The notes under the pieces are model-generated. The model was not told the DNA's origin. It made no database searches and saw only the letters and a program-made list of their open reading frames with translations. The position numbers and the translations under genes are program-made. Below, in pieces: positions 9,701 to 17,168 of a DNA stretch of 60,080 nucleotides (positions within the stretch are counted from its first letter, which is position 1; the number at the start of each line of letters is the position of its first letter). This DNA comes from Haloterrigena salina JCM 13891 (GTDB lineage Archaea; Halobacteriota; Halobacteria; Halobacteriales; Natrialbaceae): assembly GCF_000337495.1 (NCBI RefSeq), contig NZ_AOIS01000013.1, forward strand, positions 88,704 through 148,783, given 5' to 3'.

Positions 9701-11920
9701 GAACTCGCCGTCCTCGGACGGCAACAGAGCGATGTGCGTTTCGGTCTCGATCACGTCGCCGTCGGCCGTCATGAAATCCGTCTCGACAGTGGCGTACGGT
9801 CCCTCCTCCTCACGGAGCAGCTCCCGTACCTGTTCGCGGGCCCGCTCGAGGTCCGGGGGCGGCAGGAGCGCCGAGACGTCGTCGCCGATCAACGCCTCGG
9901 GATCGTACCCCGCCAGCGTCTCGATGGCGTCGTTGATGAACCGAACCGTCCCGTCCTCGTCGAGCGTGTAGACCGGGTCGCCGATCGACTGGACGATCGT
10001 CTCGTAGCGCTCGAGTTCGCGCTCGCGCCGTTTGCGGTCGGTGACGTCCTGCATCGACCCCCGAACGGCGACGGTTTCCTCGCCTTCGCGGACGGGATCG
10101 CCGATCACCCGAACCCAGCGCGGCTCGTCGTCGGTCGATCGGAGCCGCGCCTCGAGATCGTACGTCTCGCCGTCCTCGACGGCGCCGGAGAGTGCCGACC
10201 GAATCGCCGGCCGATCGTCCGGACGGAACTGCGCGAGCATCTTGTCGGGCGTCAGGGTCGTTCCCGGCTCGAGGCCGAGTTGTCGGTAGAACTCGTCGGA
10301 GGCGGTCACCTCGTAGGGGTCCTCGCGGACGTCGATTTCCACACCGCCGACCGACGCCAGCCGCTGGGCCTGCTCGAGCAGTTCGGTTGTCCGCTCGAGA
10401 TCGCGCTCGTAGCGGGTCCGTTCGGAGATGTCGCGACCGATGCCGGTCACGACGGTCTCGCCCTCGAGGTCCTCGAGTCGGGTCGCGGCGAACTCGTAGG
10501 GAATCAACTCTCCGTCGGCGGTCCGGATCGGCACCTCCACGCGAGCCGTGCCGGTCTCGAGGACCTCGGCGATCGTCTCGTCGATGGCCGGCCGATCCGC
10601 CTCGGCGAAGAACTCGATGGCGTCCATCGAGTCGATCTCGTCGGCGTCGTAGCCGCTGACCGTGGCGAGCGACTCGTTCCACCGCAGGAGGGTCCCGTCC
10701 TCGTCGATCACGTAGAACACGTCGTCGATGGCGTCGAGGACGTCGTCGGTGTAGGCCTTGTATCGCTGCAGTTCCCGCTCGCGCTCACGCAACCGCCGCT
10801 CGTCGGCCTTCCGGTCGGTCACGTCGCGACTGATCGCCAGAAACCGGTTCTCGTCGGCGAAATCGATCCGGATCAGGTGGACCTCGACGGGGAACGTCGA
10901 GCCGTCGCGGCGGCGGTATCGGCCCTCGAACTTGCGCCGCTCGCCGACCGAGAGCTCCGCGAGCAGCGCCTCGACGTCGGCGGCGTCGAACAGCGCTTCG
11001 TACTCCCAGATCTTCGTGCCGACCAGCTCCGACTCCTCGTACCCCAGCATCTCGCAGAACCGGTGGTTCGCCTCGACGATCGTCCCCTCGGTATCGAGCA
11101 CGTCGATCATGTCGGGGGAGTTCTCGAACAGCGCCTCGAGGCGCGCGCTCGTCGACTCCAACCGGCGTTCGCGGTCCTTGCGCTCGGTGATGTCCTCGAG
11201 GGCGCCCATCGTGCCGCCGATCTCGCCGTCGGCGCCGTGGATCGGGGCGGCGGAGATACTCACGTCGATCCGCTCGCCGTCTTTCGTCACCCGCCGGGTC
11301 TCGAGCCCGGCGATCGACTCGCCATCGAACAGTCGGTCGAAGATCTCGCGGTGGTCTTCCGCCCGGTCGTCCGGAACGAACGGCAGCGGTTCGCCGAGTA
11401 CCTCGTCCTCGCTCCAGCCGAAGACACGTTCGGCGGCGGGGTTCCACAGCGTCACCGTCTCGTCGGTGTCGAGCGCGACCAGCGCCGACGGGGAGGCCTC
11501 GATCACCGCCCCGAGGCGCTCGTTCGTCTCTCGGAGCTCCCGTTCGCGCTCCCGGACCGCCGTCGTCAGTTCGTCGATCGCCGTCGAGAGGCGACCGAGG
11601 GCGTCCTCGCGGTCGAGTTCGAAGTCGACGGCTTCGGCGTCCGCTTCGGGGCCGGCGATCGCTTCGTCGACCTCGCCGTCGCGAATCCGCGAGACGAACG
11701 TCTCGAGTTCGCCCGCGAGGCGCGCGAGCGTCGACTCCCGATCGGCGCCGCCGCGAGCGGCGAGTCCGAGGACGAACGGGAGCGGAACGATCAGCGGGTC
11801 GTGGAGTTGCGGTCCAAGACCGAGGAGTAGCGCACCGACGAAAATCACCCCGAGGAGGACCGGCAACCGCCGGTCGAGAGATCCGTCGAGGATGCCGCTG
11901 CGTAACGAACGACTGGCCAT
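6776..11920 (-). CDS. Eight-PAS, two-GAF membrane sensor with Bat domain and HTH_10
   Basis: This 1714-residue protein starts at ATG 11920. A longer frame upstream reads through Arg-rich non-coding sequence. One or two hydrophobic segments lie near residues 20-55, followed by a coiled linker. Eight successive PAS domains run from about 137 to 1155, each ending with an ITERKxRE or VTDRKxRE PAC-type linker. Two GAF domains follow, then a Bat-type domain, and finally HTH_10 (LTDRQLEVLRTAYLAGFF...TQPTVNRHL). There is no kinase core, so it is probably a one-component sensor-transcription factor like the bacterio-opsin activator Bat. PAS domains 5 and 6 are close copies. The divergent HalOD1 gene may share regulation. 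Confidence 0.85.
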   Translation of the reverse strand: MASRSLRSGILDGSLDRRLPVLLGVIFVGALLLGLGPQLHDPLIVPLPFVLGLAARGGADRESTLARLAGELETFVSRIRDGEVDEAIAGPEADAEAVDFELDREDALGRLSTAIDELTTAVRERERELRETNERLGAVIEASPSALVALDTDETVTLWNPAAERVFGWSEDEVLGEPLPFVPDDRAEDHREIFDRLFDGESIAGLETRRVTKDGERIDVSISAAPIHGADGEIGGTMGALEDITERKDRERRLESTSARLEALFENSPDMIDVLDTEGTIVEANHRFCEMLGYEESELVGTKIWEYEALFDAADVEALLAELSVGERRKFEGRYRRRDGSTFPVEVHLIRIDFADENRFLAISRDVTDRKADERRLRERERELQRYKAYTDDVLDAIDDVFYVIDEDGTLLRWNESLATVSGYDADEIDSMDAIEFFAEADRPAIDETIAEVLETGTARVEVPIRTADGELIPYEFAATRLEDLEGETVVTGIGRDISERTRYERDLERTTELLEQAQRLASVGGVEIDVREDPYEVTASDEFYRQLGLEPGTTLTPDKMLAQFRPDDRPAIRSALSGAVEDGETYDLEARLRSTDDEPRWVRVIGDPVREGEETVAVRGSMQDVTDRKRRERELERYETIVQSIGDPVYTLDEDGTVRFINDAIETLAGYDPEALIGDDVSALLPPPDLERAREQVRELLREEEGPYATVETDFMTADGDVIETETHIALLPSEDGEFAGTAGVVRDITERKERERELERYETIIQAIGDPVYTLDASGTFRFVNDAIEPLAGYEPETLIGSDIEDVISPSNLETARELVRELLREDKLYETFEMDLETADGDVIEAENHMALLPSEDGEFAGTAGVVRDITERKERERELERTTELLEQAQRIAGVGGWELDVTTDPYDLTVSPQLQRLFGRDPSGATQRDVSAALGRYHPDDRSRVRSAVEAAVERAESYDLEVRMYTYDDELRWMRTIGEPIVEDGEVVAVRGSMQDITDRKRRERELERTTDLLERVQRMAAIGGWEVDLEPETRTGVWTDEMYRLHDLPPDVMPDLEQTIECYHPDDRAFVREQVQTALETGTGYDLEGRIRTREGEIRWVRAISEPIRNEDGELYKYRGTVQDISDRKRRELALESLHETARGLLNAETESTVTDLVVETAAELLETGDVSAGVYLLDSETNRFEPVSSTAGFADRSGGAPSVAVGDGDSVLWTTYVTGTQTVVDDAEIGDRSPLFGGDASGGLLVPIGDYGVFVLLASPATIDDETRRLFETLVATTEAAFDRLESEANLRERDAELAAQNRRLRRQIQITEIIRGIDRSLIGADGRDEIEQTVPERLVAADNVSFAWIGDLDASGSTLEARTWAGDEPEYLDAVDFGLDGESREPAVRAARSGTPTVVENVVEGLQGEAWRTNALDAGFQSAVAVPLTFEEYSYGVLTVYADEPDAFTDLERSVFAELGEGIANAINAAQTQEALHAETLVELTLDLETDDVLSRIATATGAAVTYEGLGTRSESETSLFFETRGASSEAVRDALDGLVSVTSARLVTESDSRCLFEATVTGDVLASRLVRHGGSPRSITADEGRTEVTVDVPVTTDVREFVEMLRDRYERVDLRSRRHVQRTMHTRQELVTSLFEDLTDRQLEVLRTAYLAGFFEWPRESTGEEIAEMLEVTQPTVNRHLRIGQQRLLSRLFDDETLSIADGS
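9270..10007 (-). repeat. Tandem duplication of a PAS-coding unit (period 369 bp)
   Basis: Within the large sensor gene, two successive 369-bp units code for PAS domains 5 (9639-10007) and 6 (9270-9638). Their last roughly 90 bases, at 9270-9361 and 9639-9730, are almost identical and encode the same ALLPSEDGEFAGTAG segment and linker. This suggests an in-frame tandem duplication or gene-conversion tract. Confidence 0.7.
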
Positions 11921-12194
11921 AACCGACGTATGCGAGGACCGTACATGATCTGCAGGGATCGTATCGCCCGTTCGCTGGCGAAATTTACCGCGCGACTGCG
12001 CTCCGTAGCGGCCGTCCGGCAACTCGGGCACGACGACCGCTCGCGATCGGATCGACTGACCGACGAGACGCCCCCTCGAGCGGTCCAACTCGGCCGATTC
12101 GGCCCGGTTTCTATATGTGTAGTGTCTCGATCGCGGCGGGTTTACGTGTATAATGAATAGCCGGATAGCCACCGCTGCTCTTTGAACGACTAAC

Positions 12195-12452
12195 ATGTCC
12201 GGAACGACGCTCGACTACCACAACGATTCGCTCAGTCTCTCAGTGATCGAGGCCATCGCCGACGCGACCGACACCGACCCCGTCGACCTCGAGCCGCTGT
12301 ACCACGTCGTCGACCCCGAGGCGCTCGATCAGCTCTTTCAGGGAACCACGCCGGCAACCGCGCGCGTCCAGTTCAGCTACGGCGAGCACACCGTCGAAGT
12401 TCGAGGCGACGGAACCATCCTGGTCGACGGAACGGTCCATGAGAGCCCGTAA
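12195..12452 (+). CDS. Stand-alone HalOD1 output-domain protein
   Basis: This is an 85-residue acidic protein with the halobacterial output domain 1 core LEPLYHVVDPEALDQLF, followed by a short beta-rich stretch (VQFSYGEHTVEV...GTILV). HalOD1 occurs either fused to receiver/PAS modules or alone. It is thought to be a signal output or binding module, with no proven activity. The gene is divergent from the eight-PAS sensor, with 274 bases between starts, and lies just upstream of a PAS protein. This points to a signalling locus. A second stand-alone HalOD1 gene is at 33599-33907. Confidence 0.8.
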   Translation: MSGTTLDYHNDSLSLSVIEAIADATDTDPVDLEPLYHVVDPEALDQLFQGTTPATARVQFSYGEHTVEVRGDGTILVDGTVHESP

Positions 12453-12533
12453 GCGGTGCGGTCGAACAACGACGGGGCCGATCGACCCCTCCAACACCGA
12501 GCCCGGCGGCGCGAATCGATCGAGGGGACGCCG

Positions 12534-13325
12534 ATGACGCCGGCGACGGTCGCGCCCGCCCTCGACGGTCCGTCGCCGATCGCCGGGGAGCTCACGGCCC
12601 TCGCCGTCGGCGATCGACGGCACACCGAGCGGGTCGAAGCCGCAGTCGACGACGACGATCGGATCGCGGTTCGGACCGCGCCCTCGGTGGCGGACGCCTT
12701 CCCGGAGCTCGACGACGTCGACTGTTTCGTCGGCTCTTACCCGCCGGAAAACGGCACCGGCCTCATCGAGCGGGTCACCGAAGGGGCGATCGACCTCCCG
12801 GTCGTCCTCCTCGTCGACGAGGGAGCGACGATCGGCGACGAGGTGCGCGCTCACGGCTGGCTCGACTGGGTGGACCGCGCCGCGGCGATCGAGGACGGCG
12901 AGCGGCTGCGTCGCCGGATTCGGTCGCTCGTCGAGCGGCGGCGCCTCGCCGGACTCACCCGGCGCTCGCTGGCCGGCATCGAACTCGCCGGGGACGCGAT
13001 TGCTATCGTCGCGCCCGACGGCACCGTCCAGTTCGCGAACCGCGGGTTCGCGATGCAGTTCGGCTACAGCCGGGACGACCTCGCCGGACGCTCGTGGCGG
13101 ACGCTGTTTACCGACGACAGCGTCGATCGCCTCGAGACGGCCGCGGTGCCGACGGTCGCGGACGGCTGGCGCTGGACTGGAAGCTGTACCGGCCGTCGAA
13201 ACTCGGGGGTGACGTTTCCGGTTCGGGTCCGCCTGGGCGGTCCCGAGGACGGGGGGCTGGTATTCGTCGTCGAACCCGTCGAGACGGACGCCGAACGGGA
13301 AGGCGGCGCGGGCGACTCGAGCTAG
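12534..13325 (+). CDS. PAS-domain protein with degenerate receiver-like N-terminus
   Basis: This 263-residue protein has an N-terminal half (about 15-125) that resembles a response-regulator receiver. It shows alternating strands such as ELTALAVGD, DCFVGSYP, LPVVLLVDE and a conserved-looking spacing, but the phospho-acceptor Asp is not evident. A PAS domain (about 135-255) begins GIELAGDAIAIVAPDGTVQF. No output domain follows. The ATG at 12534 has a purine-rich GAGGGG six bases before it. An in-frame GTG at 12456, four bases after the HalOD1 stop, would add 26 Arg-rich residues and is the alternative. It is probably cotranscribed with the HalOD1 gene. Confidence 0.65.
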   Translation: MTPATVAPALDGPSPIAGELTALAVGDRRHTERVEAAVDDDDRIAVRTAPSVADAFPELDDVDCFVGSYPPENGTGLIERVTEGAIDLPVVLLVDEGATIGDEVRAHGWLDWVDRAAAIEDGERLRRRIRSLVERRRLAGLTRRSLAGIELAGDAIAIVAPDGTVQFANRGFAMQFGYSRDDLAGRSWRTLFTDDSVDRLETAAVPTVADGWRWTGSCTGRRNSGVTFPVRVRLGGPEDGGLVFVVEPVETDAEREGGAGDSS

Positions 13326-13540
13326 GTCGGTTTCCCGCTGTTCTGTCTCCGACGCCTTCTCCGTCTCAGTAGCGGCGAGGGCGTTACCAGTGTGGCCATT
13401 CGCGTCCCCGATAGCGGTCAGAAACGGCGTGCCGAGTACAGAGCGCGTATCTTGCGATCGGTTCGGGACTGATCCTCCTGAGAGTCACAACATCGGGTTT
13501 GGGTCGCATCCCCTTTGGCCGAGAGGTGGAGTTCCCCAGC

Positions 13541-13548
13541 GTTAAATG
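13541..13548 (+). promoter_or_regulatory. TATA-like box of the lipoprotein gene
   Basis: GTTAAATG is centred about 27 bases before the ATG at 13571, consistent with a leaderless archaeal transcript. Confidence 0.4.
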
Positions 13549-13570
13549 TGGGATTGTTGAATAGTGTCCT

Positions 13571-14389
13571 ATGCGTACGTCTCCGCTCTCAGCGATCGCC
13601 GTCGTTGTCCTCCTGGTCTTCGCGGGATGTATTGGACTTCCAGGCGCAGACGAGAGCCCGTCGACTAACGCGTCTCCCGACGTGTCCCCTGACGAGTTCC
13701 CGAACGCGTCGGCCATCGACCAGTCGGTGTTCGATAGACACGCAACCATGATGGCGAACACGAGTTTCACGCTCTCGACCGAGAAAAACCGAACGGATCG
13801 CGTTCTCCACCCTTCGGAGAAGGACGTCAGGCACATGAACGACACGAGCCGGTTTCTCGCCGAGCCCAGCAATTCGCAGTACCTCGTACACACCACCGGT
13901 TACTTTTCGGGGAACGGGAGCACCTACTCGAACGGAAGTGCGGAGTACGTGCTGTTCGAGGACGACCGCACGACGGTGCGGGAACTCTCCCCCGCGTCGG
14001 TGTTCAACGAATCGAGCGACCGGTACCTCTGGCGGGGGTTGTTCAGCAACGACAGCATGCGCCAGCTCGATCACGCTGCGATTGACGCCACCTACCAGCG
14101 CGAAGGCGTCGAGACGTTCCAGGGCGTTCCGGTGATGCGGTACGAAGCCACCGGCGTCGACGCGCTGTCCGACTCGTGGGCGGGAGGCGAGAACGCGAGT
14201 TCGACGTACGAGGAGTTCGCAGCGACACTCCTGCTCGACGAGGACGGCGTCATCCGCCACTACGAGTACGAATTCGTCTGGGCCGAATCCACGACCCGGA
14301 GGATTACGCAGTCGTACACGCTGTCCGACGTGGGGAGCACCGACGTCGAGAAACCGGACTGGGCGGGAGACGCGACGTCGGGGTCGTAA
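13571..14389 (+). CDS. Secreted haloarchaeal lipoprotein of unknown function
   Basis: This 272-residue protein has a signal sequence MRTSPLSAIAVVVLLVFAGC with lipobox FAGC, so Cys20 is the probable lipid anchor. A Ser/Asn/Pro-rich linker follows, then a soluble domain with many N-x-S/T sites (potential N-glycosylation). The pattern of aromatic and acidic residues is typical of a widespread family of haloarchaeal lipoproteins known only by a DUF number (I believe DUF7537, not verified). No enzyme motif is visible. It is flanked by 245 non-coding bases upstream and faces the convergent ahcY gene downstream. Confidence 0.75.
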   Translation: MRTSPLSAIAVVVLLVFAGCIGLPGADESPSTNASPDVSPDEFPNASAIDQSVFDRHATMMANTSFTLSTEKNRTDRVLHPSEKDVRHMNDTSRFLAEPSNSQYLVHTTGYFSGNGSTYSNGSAEYVLFEDDRTTVRELSPASVFNESSDRYLWRGLFSNDSMRQLDHAAIDATYQREGVETFQGVPVMRYEATGVDALSDSWAGGENASSTYEEFAATLLLDEDGVIRHYEYEFVWAESTTRRITQSYTLSDVGSTDVEKPDWAGDATSGS

Positions 14390-14464
14390 CGGCTCGAGCA
14401 GTCATAGCGAGCGTTGTAACGGACCCTCCAAAACGGCTACTGAAACCGCGGTATCGACTCCGGC

Positions 14465-15754
14465 TTACGTCCCGTGGTCCCAGGAGTCCATGTACTCGCG
14501 CTGGGTGTCCGTCAGCGAGTCGTGGTCGACGCCCTCGGCCTCGAGTTTGATCTCGGCGATCTCCTTGTCGAGTTCGTCGGGCACGTCGTGGACGCCCGCG
14601 TCGTACTGGTCGCCGTTCTCGAGCATTTCACGGACGCAGACGGCCTGGACGCCGAAGCTCTGGTCCATCACTTCGACGGGGTGGCCCAGCGAGACGGGCG
14701 CGGCGAGGTTGACGAGTCGCCCCTCGGCGATGACGTTCAGTTTGCGGCCGTCCTCGAGTTCGTAGGCCTCGACGCCGTCACGGGCCTCGTAGCGGTCGAC
14801 GGCGAGGTCGTCGAGCGCCTCGAGGTCGATCTCGATGTCGAAGTGGCCCGCGTTGGCCAGCAGGACGCCGTCCTGCATCTTCTCGAAGTGCTCCTCGACG
14901 ATGACGTCGCGGTTGCCAGTCGTCGTCAGGAAGACGTCGCCGACTTCGGCGGCCTCGGCCATCGGCATGACCTCGTAGCCCTCCATGTGGGCCTCGAGGG
15001 CGCGCCGGGGCTCGACCTCGGTGACGATGACGTTCGCGTTCTGGCCGGCGGCCTTCTTCGCGACGCCCTTCCCGCAGTAGCCGTAGCCCGCGACGACGAC
15101 GTTCTTGCCGGCCCACGAGAGGTTCGTGGTCATCGCGATGGAAGCCAGCGAGGACTCGCCGGTGCCGTGGACGTTGTCGAACAGCCGCTTCATCGGCGTG
15201 TCGTTGACCGCGAAGACGGGGTACTCGAGGGCGCCGTCGGCGTCCATCGCGCGCAGGCGGTGGACGCCCGTGGTCGTCTCCTCGGCGCCGCCGACGATGC
15301 CGTCGATCAGCTCGGGGTAGTCCTCGTGGATCGCGGCGACGAGGTCCATCCCGTCGTCGACGGTGATCGTCGGCTCGTGGGCGATGACGGCCTCGATGGC
15401 GGCGTAGTACTCCTCGTCGTCGACGCCGCGTTTCGCGTAGCTGGTGATGTTCTCGTGGGTGTCGAGCGCGGCGGAGACGTCGTCGTGGGTCGAGAGGGGG
15501 TTACAGCCGGTGACGGCCACCTCGGCGCCGCCCTCCGCGAGCGTCTCGACGAGCATCGCCGTCTTCGCCTCGACGTGCATCGCCATCCCGATGCGCTCGC
15601 CCTCGAAGGGCTGGTTGGCGACGAACTCCTCGCGGACGGACTCGAGGATGGGCATGTGCTGGGCGGCCCAGTCCATCTTTCGACGACCCTCCTCGCGCGC
15701 AAACTCGAGGTCGTCGAGTTGCTCGCTGATCGGCGGATACGCAGTGTCGGTCAT
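14465..15754 (-). CDS. ahcY: Adenosylhomocysteinase (S-adenosylhomocysteine/S-inosylhomocysteine hydrolase)
   Basis: This 429-residue NAD-dependent hydrolase of the methyl cycle reversibly splits S-adenosylhomocysteine (or the inosine analogue) into homocysteine and the nucleoside. Seen in the sequence are the substrate-domain motifs GMAMHVEAKTAMLVETL and CNPLSTHDD. The NAD-binding Rossmann motif VVVAGYGYCGKGVA and the conserved NAGHFDIEID are also present. The length is normal for the family. The ATG at 15754 (MTDTAYPPI) is chosen over an upstream start that adds nine Arg/Pro residues. An MTA/SAH deaminase lies 1.4 kb away on the same strand, with a secreted protein gene between. Confidence 0.93.
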   Translation of the reverse strand: MTDTAYPPISEQLDDLEFAREEGRRKMDWAAQHMPILESVREEFVANQPFEGERIGMAMHVEAKTAMLVETLAEGGAEVAVTGCNPLSTHDDVSAALDTHENITSYAKRGVDDEEYYAAIEAVIAHEPTITVDDGMDLVAAIHEDYPELIDGIVGGAEETTTGVHRLRAMDADGALEYPVFAVNDTPMKRLFDNVHGTGESSLASIAMTTNLSWAGKNVVVAGYGYCGKGVAKKAAGQNANVIVTEVEPRRALEAHMEGYEVMPMAEAAEVGDVFLTTTGNRDVIVEEHFEKMQDGVLLANAGHFDIEIDLEALDDLAVDRYEARDGVEAYELEDGRKLNVIAEGRLVNLAAPVSLGHPVEVMDQSFGVQAVCVREMLENGDQYDAGVHDVPDELDKEIAEIKLEAEGVDHDSLTDTQREYMDSWDHGT

Positions 15755-16048
15755 ACGTCGACTGAGTGGAAGGGGCGCCAAAACGCTACCGAAGTGATGT
15801 CAGGCGCGGAACGGCTATCCGAAGCGAAACGATCGGTCGACGAGCGGCTCCCGATCGGGAACTGTCGCTCGATCAGTATCGATTTCGGTCGAAAAAGTCG
15901 TTCGAACGGCAACTACAGGGTGTCGGTCGACGATCGAAGGCGCCCGAACCGCCTCGAGCGCGTTCGATCGAAGCGGACGGCGACGACGGAGTTCGTGCCT
16001 CTGACGAGCCGAACGCCGCGCCGTCGACCGCCGTCCGTCGATCGGTCG

Positions 16049-17008
16049 TCAGTTGTCCGGACCGGCGTTGGCCGGCGGACCGCCGCCGTTTCCGTCGTCT
16101 TCAACGTCCTCCTCGTCGTCTTCATCGTCCTCGTCCGGCGGACCGGCGTGTTCCGGCGGACCCTGACGCTTCTCGTCGTCGTCGTCGACGTCGTTACCGT
16201 CGTCGCTCGGCGGGCCGGCGTGGCCCGGCGGGCCCGCGTGATCGGGCGCGTTACCCGGGTTGTGCTCGACGACGAAGCCGGCCAGCCTGACGCCGAACGG
16301 TTCGTCGCTCTCGTTGTCGGAGGCGTTCTCCTCCATGAACTGTCCGACGAGCGCGCCGAAGTTGCCCGGGAGGCCGTCGTTGGTCTCCTCGGCCGGCGAG
16401 AGCGTCGCCGTCGTCTCGAGGCTCTCGTTCCCGACCGTCGCCGAGAACGCGACTTCGACGCTCTCGTTGCCGTCCGGCGCCGAGAGCGTCAGCGTGCCGT
16501 TCTCGTCGGTCGCGTGCGTGCCGCTGTCCGCGTAGCTGGCGTTCTCGTCGACCGTCGAGACGGCGACGTCCGTCGCGACGCCCTCGCCGTCCTCGGTGAC
16601 CGTGACGGAGACGTCGGCGCCGTCCTGCGCGACGTCGATCCCGGTGCTACCCGATTCTTCGGAGGCCTCGAGAGTCGCCGTCGTTTCGGCCGTCTCGTTG
16701 CCGAGCGTCGCGGTGACGGCCACCGTCACGTTCTCCTCGGGCGTCGGGAGGACGACCGTGCCGTCGTCGGCCACGTCGTACTCGCCTGCGCCCGCGTAGG
16801 TCGCGTTCTCGTCGACCGTCGCTACGTCGACGGTCGCGTTCGCGGTCGATTCGTTCGCGTCTACCGTTACGATCACGTCATCCGCCTGCGAGACGGACAC
16901 CGAGAGGTCGCCGTGGTCAGTCGTCGCGGCCGCCGCACCCATCGGTGCGAGCGCCGTACAGACCATGACGGCAGCCAGTGCCGCCGCAAGCAGTCGATAG
17001 CTCTTCAT
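16049..17008 (-). CDS. Secreted protein with two tandem domains and Pro/acidic tail
   Basis: This 319-residue protein starts at ATG 17008 with a Sec-type signal (MKSYRLLAAALAAVMVC, ending near AAAA at residues 25-28). Two homologous beta-rich repeats of about 85 residues follow. Both contain a TVDENA(T/S)YA motif and end in GNE-x-x-ETTATL. The C-terminal 65 residues are low-complexity: three HAGPP units mixed with long Asp/Glu runs. It has many N-x-S/T sequons. It is probably an exported or surface-associated protein of unknown role. AT-rich sequence with TTTTAACGTTTATAA lies about 90 bases upstream, a likely promoter. Confidence 0.7.
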   Translation of the reverse strand: MKSYRLLAAALAAVMVCTALAPMGAAAATTDHGDLSVSVSQADDVIVTVDANESTANATVDVATVDENATYAGAGEYDVADDGTVVLPTPEENVTVAVTATLGNETAETTATLEASEESGSTGIDVAQDGADVSVTVTEDGEGVATDVAVSTVDENASYADSGTHATDENGTLTLSAPDGNESVEVAFSATVGNESLETTATLSPAEETNDGLPGNFGALVGQFMEENASDNESDEPFGVRLAGFVVEHNPGNAPDHAGPPGHAGPPSDDGNDVDDDDEKRQGPPEHAGPPDEDDEDDEEDVEDDGNGGGPPANAGPDN

Positions 17009-17168
17009 TCCGGTCGATACATTCAGGGTTTCGTGAATAAACCCCCGCGGCGGTTCGGGACGTTTCTTTCGCACCGAAACGTATCAAGAGACCGTTTTAA
17101 CGTTTATAACTAGTTCTGAACGTTCAGATTTTGAGACGGACGTCGGCGCTCGCCGGCCGCGAACCGCC

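Noticed and set aside
9270-9730. Repeated DNA that might suggest a CRISPR or insertion sequence
   Set aside because: There are only two copies with a 369-base period inside one open frame, matching a duplicated PAS domain.
9734-11830. Long plus-strand frame of 698 codons opposite the PAS sensor
   Set aside because: It is rich in Arg/Val/Asp from the GC bias of the opposite strand, has no domain, and the minus strand carries clear PAS domains over the same span.
14474-17113. 879-codon plus-strand frame across ahcY and the secreted protein
   Set aside because: It covers two unrelated minus-strand genes with strong family evidence and shows no protein character of its own.
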